Program-made: the position numbers and the translations under genes
The notes under the pieces: generated by a model
Database searches by the model: none
What the model saw: the letters and a program-made list of their open reading frames with translations, nothing else
Told to the model about the DNA's origin: nothing
NCBI GenBank assembly: GCA_011033025.1
Contig: WFMF01000023.1
Coordinates: forward strand, 558,001-622,000
Reading direction: 5' to 3'
Origin: Beroe forskalii
Lineage: Eukaryota; Ctenophora; Nuda; Beroida; Beroidae
DNA: 64,000 nucleotides
Shown: positions 63,299-64,000 of the stretch, piece after piece
Layout: every line of letters begins with the position of its first letter
Numbering within the stretch: position 1 is the stretch's first letter

Positions 63299-64000
63299 TT
63301 AATTTTTCTTGAAATTGTTTTGAATCTTGAGAACGGGTTGGGCGGAGCCTTGATCTGAACCACTTTCAGGATTATTTTCTGTGGATGGTCCTGGAGCATC
63401 ATTGGAAGTAGAGGGGTGTGAAGTATAAGGTGACTTGAAAGACTTGTTAGGATTTCCTTTTGGTGGCCACACAAGCTTTCGTTTAGAGCGTGGCTGAAGG
63501 TTGGTTTTGGGAAGTTTGAACTCATTTGATTTAGGTGAATTCACCAACAACATGTGTGGAGATTTTGAGGACAGGGGAGAGGAGTCAGATGTCCCCACTC
63601 TATCCTGTGGAGACTTCCCCAAAGTAACAGCCAATGGTTAGCTGAAACTTATTTGCTTTTGCTCCTTTGAGGCTTTGTGCTTCCCTTTAGAGGATTGTGC
63701 AGGATTGGCTCTCGAGGGTCCAGCCTTGTCTTTGGCAAGTTGGAGGACATGTAAAAGAGGGCTAAGTTCCAGTTCTTTTTGCTCCTTTGTTAAAGCGTAC
63801 GGAGGTGTTTTCGAGGAAGGTGAAGTCCTTGATGCCGTGGGGCTACCTGTCGACATGTATTTTGTTAAATTTTTCTTCAAATCTTCCTTTCGCTTCTCTG
63901 CATGCCTGATATTTATATTTGCTTTGTCCTTTGTGAGAGCTGGATCTTGTCGTTTCAGGTATTCCGGTTGCTTGTTTAAACAATGTTTCTCGTGCCTGGA
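63299..64000 (-). pseudogene. 3' part of a basic, disordered protein ORF with one in-frame stop, cut by the window edge
   Basis: Reading leftward from the window edge, one frame stays open for about 225 codons to a stop at 63299, broken only by a TAA at about 63638-63640 (SFS, stop, PLAVTLGKSP). The start at the edge, SRHEKHCLNKQPEYLKRQDP, could be the end of a zinc finger. The rest is rich in Lys, Pro and Ser (SPTASRTSPSSKTPPYALTK; RSKRKLVWPPKGNPNKSFKS). It could be a retroelement ORF1 or a real exon followed by an intron. No family is recognised. Confidence 0.45.

Overview
The window is nuclear DNA from an animal, probably a marine invertebrate. The reasons are animal gene families (eL34, UBE2J1, LIPT2, a FAM149-type ciliary protein, a C19orf47-type SAM protein, C2H2 zinc fingers, BTB), GT-AG introns of about 70 to 1,500 bases, single-exon genes beside multi-exon ones, and AT-rich intergenic DNA full of short inverted-repeat elements, minisatellites and decayed LINEs. 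The species cannot be named from the sequence. Multi-exon models below were built by hand from splice signals, reading phase and family similarity; they are not transcript supported.

Layout. 1-9.3 kb is gene dense and all on the + strand: the last exon of an unknown gene, a four-exon EF-hand gene with the intronless LIPT2 gene inside its last intron, three tandem intronless eL34 genes, an intronless UBE2J1 gene and an intronless BTB protein. 9.3-24.3 kb holds a segmental duplication with two versions of a SAM-domain (C19orf47-like) locus. The first version (10.3-13.8 kb) has a duplicated coiled-coil module and two compensating poly-A frame slips. The second (16.2-24.3 kb) is a 12-exon gene with a 3.7 kb foldback element in one intron. 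26.8-36.7 kb is a 14-exon minus-strand gene for an unidentified, largely disordered, probably nuclear protein. 37.5-40.9 kb is a dead minus-strand LINE preceded by a 40-bp minisatellite. 42.6-46.7 kb is a 13-exon FAM149 gene. 47.2-50.8 kb is a tandem pair of minus-strand genes in which a domain resembling the N-terminal region of Polinton-type DNA polymerase B proteins precedes seven zinc fingers; the second copy has a one-base frameshift. 51.9-52.9 kb is an 87-bp (29-codon) repeat array running into the last two exons of an unknown gene. 53-63 kb is mostly repeats: E-box minisatellites, at least three families of inverted-repeat elements, a second nearly identical foldback element, and a tandem dimer of about 0.9 kb with CRE-like sites and long hairpins. 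The right edge holds the 3' end of a broken minus-strand ORF.

The most unusual items are the polymerase-domain/zinc-finger pair with its patchwork divergence, the two foldback elements carrying a LINE fragment, the minisatellites that contain splice sites or exon sequence, the LINE with tandem monomers upstream of ORF1, and the paired poly-A frame slips in the first SAM-domain copy. No tRNA, rRNA or CRISPR array was recognised.
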